Shown: positions 61,673-64,000 of the stretch, one piece after another
How positions within the stretch are numbered: the first letter of the stretch is position 1
Layout: the number at the start of each line of letters is the position of its first letter
NCBI GenBank assembly: GCA_905182995.1
Contig: CAJJDP010000109.1
Location: 333,015-397,014, forward strand
Direction: 5' to 3'
Length of the DNA: 64,000 nt
From: Paramecium octaurelia
Lineage: Eukaryota > Ciliophora > Oligohymenophorea > Peniculida > Parameciidae
Made by a program: the position numbers and the translations under genes
The notes under the pieces: generated by a model
The model's database searches: none
The model's input: only the letters and a program-made list of their open reading frames with translations
Told to the model about the DNA's origin: nothing

Positions 61673-62569
61673 GCATCAACAGCATAAAGTCTCTCATTCC
61701 TTTTTAAAGTTGTATCAAAAGCAACCATAAGGATTGGAAGTTTATGTTTAAAGAACAATGAAGTTCTTCTTCTTTTTCTATCATTTTTATAATTTATTTT
61801 TAATTCTAACGAGATGCTTATGAATTTAGATTTTTGAATTCTCCAATATTAATTATGAATCTTGGGTATAGAATTTTTACTTTTTTCTATAATTCCAACT
61901 TTCTAAAAAAACCTATTCTAAACTCCTATTATAATATAAAGGATAAGGCTAACAAACACCTATGTCAATCCACTTAAGACTTGTCTAATATTATAAGATG
62001 AGCACGAAATTAAATGCTGATAATTATTTTCATAAGACTTATTAATAATCTAAAGATTATTGCTTAGTATTTCTTAAAATGCACTCATAATTTACATAAA
62101 TACTGATAAAATCATCAATAATAATAATTAATAATTATTGTTCCTAAAATAGACAGTAAGAGAGGTAGAAAGGTATATAAGTTAAATTTATAATTACTAT
62201 TGAGAATAAGAGAGAATGGTTATTTGAATAAATAATTAAAGCCAATAAAAATTCTATATTTCTTTTAAACAAATGAGAAATAATTTAATTTCACAAATAG
62301 ATTTGAAATAAATCTAGTCAAACTGAACAGTTTAAATAGCAGAAATTTTGAATTATTTGAAATTTAAAAGAAAAACACTTTTAGTGTATAAATGCAGAGT
62401 TATTTCCTAATCCTAAATCTGTAGCCATAATCTTGTAAGAGAAAGGTCTAGTATTTACTTATGCTAGAAAAAGAATAAGAATGAAATGTGAATTTGAATT
62501 AGACTCTACTTCTATAATAATTTAATATTTGACATTTAGTAAATCAGAATTTATTTATAAAAATTTACT

Positions 62570-62979
62570 TACTTTCTTTAATATATTAAATTTAAGCAAA
62601 AGGAATCAGAGTCAAATTTAAGTAATTCAGATTTCGTTCCAAACTCAAAAATTTGCTATGGGGATACCTATATATTATAATATTAAATTATTAAGATTAG
62701 TAGGCAGTCTTTCATAGTGTATTATAGCATCCATCAATAAATCTACTTTGCAAAAATTTGATTTTTAGAATAGATATTTGATTCGCAGCTACTGTCTATG
62801 GGAATCCATCTCTAATGTTTGGACAACTTCTACATGAAAGTATATATGTATTACAAGTCTATACATATAGATTAAATCCAATATTTTAAGTGAGGATTGG
62901 TTGATATTTACTATTCTTATTAATAATATTATTATTATTATGCCCTTGAAGAGAATATGAAAATAAAAATTAAAATCAT
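62570..62979. other. No recognisable gene
   Basis: AT-rich spacer after the duplicated block. The minus-strand frame of the reverse transcriptase remnant stays open into it, but without any motif. Confidence 0.35.
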
Positions 62980-64000
62980 TCTAGTTGCTGGGATATATTG
63001 TTTTGAGTTTTTGGATTTTCAAGACATGATTCAGTTTCGACTTTTTCTTATATGTCTTAGGACGAAGATTGAATTGCATCATCTGAAGTAAGGAGCGAAT
63101 GATCCTTTAGTATGTGCTTGTATTACAGTCGTTTATTATGATTTTGGCATCATTTCCATGCCAGTTTGATTAATAGGTAGAGGTTATTAGGTGAATTTCA
63201 TATTTTTGGGATTTTTAACATAGATTGTATTGTTTGATATTAATTGCCTACTATTGAATGATGGTTTCAGCTATGTTATTCTTTACAACTAAGGGATTTT
63301 CTAAAAGCATTAGTTCTAAAGCTTTGTCAGGAGGGTTTAATGGTAATCTAGTAAATTATTTGAAAATTTATTTCTCTTCAAAATAATTTTTTTGAGTATT
63401 CCTTTTTTTTGCAAAGGACTAACTAACTGAACAGTAGAGCAATGTGGTTCAATCTAAAAATATTACATTGCCATCCTTTATTTGATACTCATATTCTTTG
63501 TTAAACACATGAGTTTAGATTTAATAAAATTGATTTTATTCTTAAGTAATTGATAGTGGGCTTTCAATGTTCCCTTTTGATTAACCTTTATTCCAAGAGA
63601 TCTATATTTTTCTGTTATAGGATGAATAATGGTATCATCAATCTAGATATTATGTTTGATAAGTTACATACCACATTTCCTTTTGTTTATCTTCAGGTTT
63701 CATATTAATGAATGTTCTTCTAATTTTAATAGCAACGTGTTAATATTTCTCTCGCAAGTTAGGAAAATAATATCATCTGCGTTTCTTATTTTAAAATCAA
63801 ACATTCAGGCTTCTCAACTATTTCATCCATATAGATGTTAAATAACGATGGAATAACTGGCGAACCTTGAGGAAAGCCTTTTTCAAAGTAGACCTTGTCA
63901 TTTTTTATAAGTGTTAATATAAAGGATTCTACTTTGGAATATTTGTTCGAAATTTGATTTTCCCCCTTGAATATGATAGACCCATTTCCTTTTGATTGTG
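62980..64000 (-). pseudogene. Degenerate LINE-type reverse transcriptase, runs off the window
   Basis: Minus-strand frames entering from the right edge read FEKGFPQGSPVIPSLFNIYM at about 63835-63890, the RT palm motif PQGSP...LFN (PQGSP at 63858-63872), and then NADDIIFL at 63772-63783, the catalytic x-A-D-D motif with Asn where Tyr or Phe is usual. INKRKCGM and YRSLGIKVNQKGTLKAHY follow, matching the RT motifs that come after the catalytic centre in non-LTR elements. A frame change between the two catalytic motifs (near 63790-63810) and an in-frame TGA at 63700-63702 show that it is disabled. A basic C-terminal region continues to about 62980. The order and spacing fit a LINE retrotransposon; the endonuclease part would lie outside the window. 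Confidence 0.72.

Larger units (their letters stand above)
59817..62569. repeat. Direct duplication around a single N (61193)
   Basis: 59817-61192 recurs at 61194-62569, apparently exactly, on either side of one N. It has the same character as the joins at 7872 and 17004 and is best read as unmerged contig ends. Confidence 0.8.

Overview
The window looks like ciliate DNA, most probably Paramecium. Genes with recognisable families stay open only if TAA and TAG are read as glutamine and TGA is the sole stop. Their introns are 22-38 nt long, begin with GT and nearly all end in TAG. The DNA is very AT-rich. Gene density is low for a Paramecium somatic chromosome, and there are many decayed genes plus a reverse transcriptase remnant, so germline-limited or chromosome-end DNA is possible. 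The sequence alone cannot decide this.

Layout. 0-5 kb holds only low-confidence coding fragments. 5.6-6.8 kb is a WD40 protein gene. 9-15.5 kb shows no family I recognise. 16.2-18.9 kb holds a B-box/TPR gene, present twice across a one-base N join. 20.4-22.7 kb holds two B-box/SPRY-like paralogues across a 519-base gap, the second decayed. 23-33 kb is relic-rich, with a possible transposase fragment and a coiled-coil frame. 33.2-34.6 kb is a broken cysteine-rich surface-antigen-like gene. 36.2-41.0 kb holds two minus-strand WD40 genes of one family that meet at a single N. 41.9-42.5 kb is a possible relic, followed by very AT-rich DNA. 47.9-48.8 kb holds a small GC-richer gene converging on a histone H2B-like gene. 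50-53.6 kb is a near-identical duplication around a 726-base gap. 54.4 kb is an orphan WD40-family tail. 56.5-59.5 kb is a 15-exon MORN-like gene. 59.8-60.3 kb is a small coiled-coil gene, present twice. 63-64 kb is a LINE-type reverse transcriptase fragment.

The most striking structure is that two unrelated repeat-protein genes are built as tandem exon arrays in which one exon equals one protein repeat: 34-codon TPR exons (102 nt each) and 60-codon MORN-like exons (mostly 180 nt), always with the same intron phase. A 562-bp insertion at 55.4-56.0 kb, flanked by CATGT direct repeats and carrying a nested hairpin, is the best candidate for something undescribed.

Five single-N positions interrupt the sequence. 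At three of them the sequence after the N restarts 1.16-1.46 kb upstream and appears to repeat exactly; these look like unmerged contig ends, so those gene pairs should not be counted as real duplications. With one stop codon in AT-rich DNA, open frames of 100-200 codons are expected by chance, so frames with no family signature are given low confidence.
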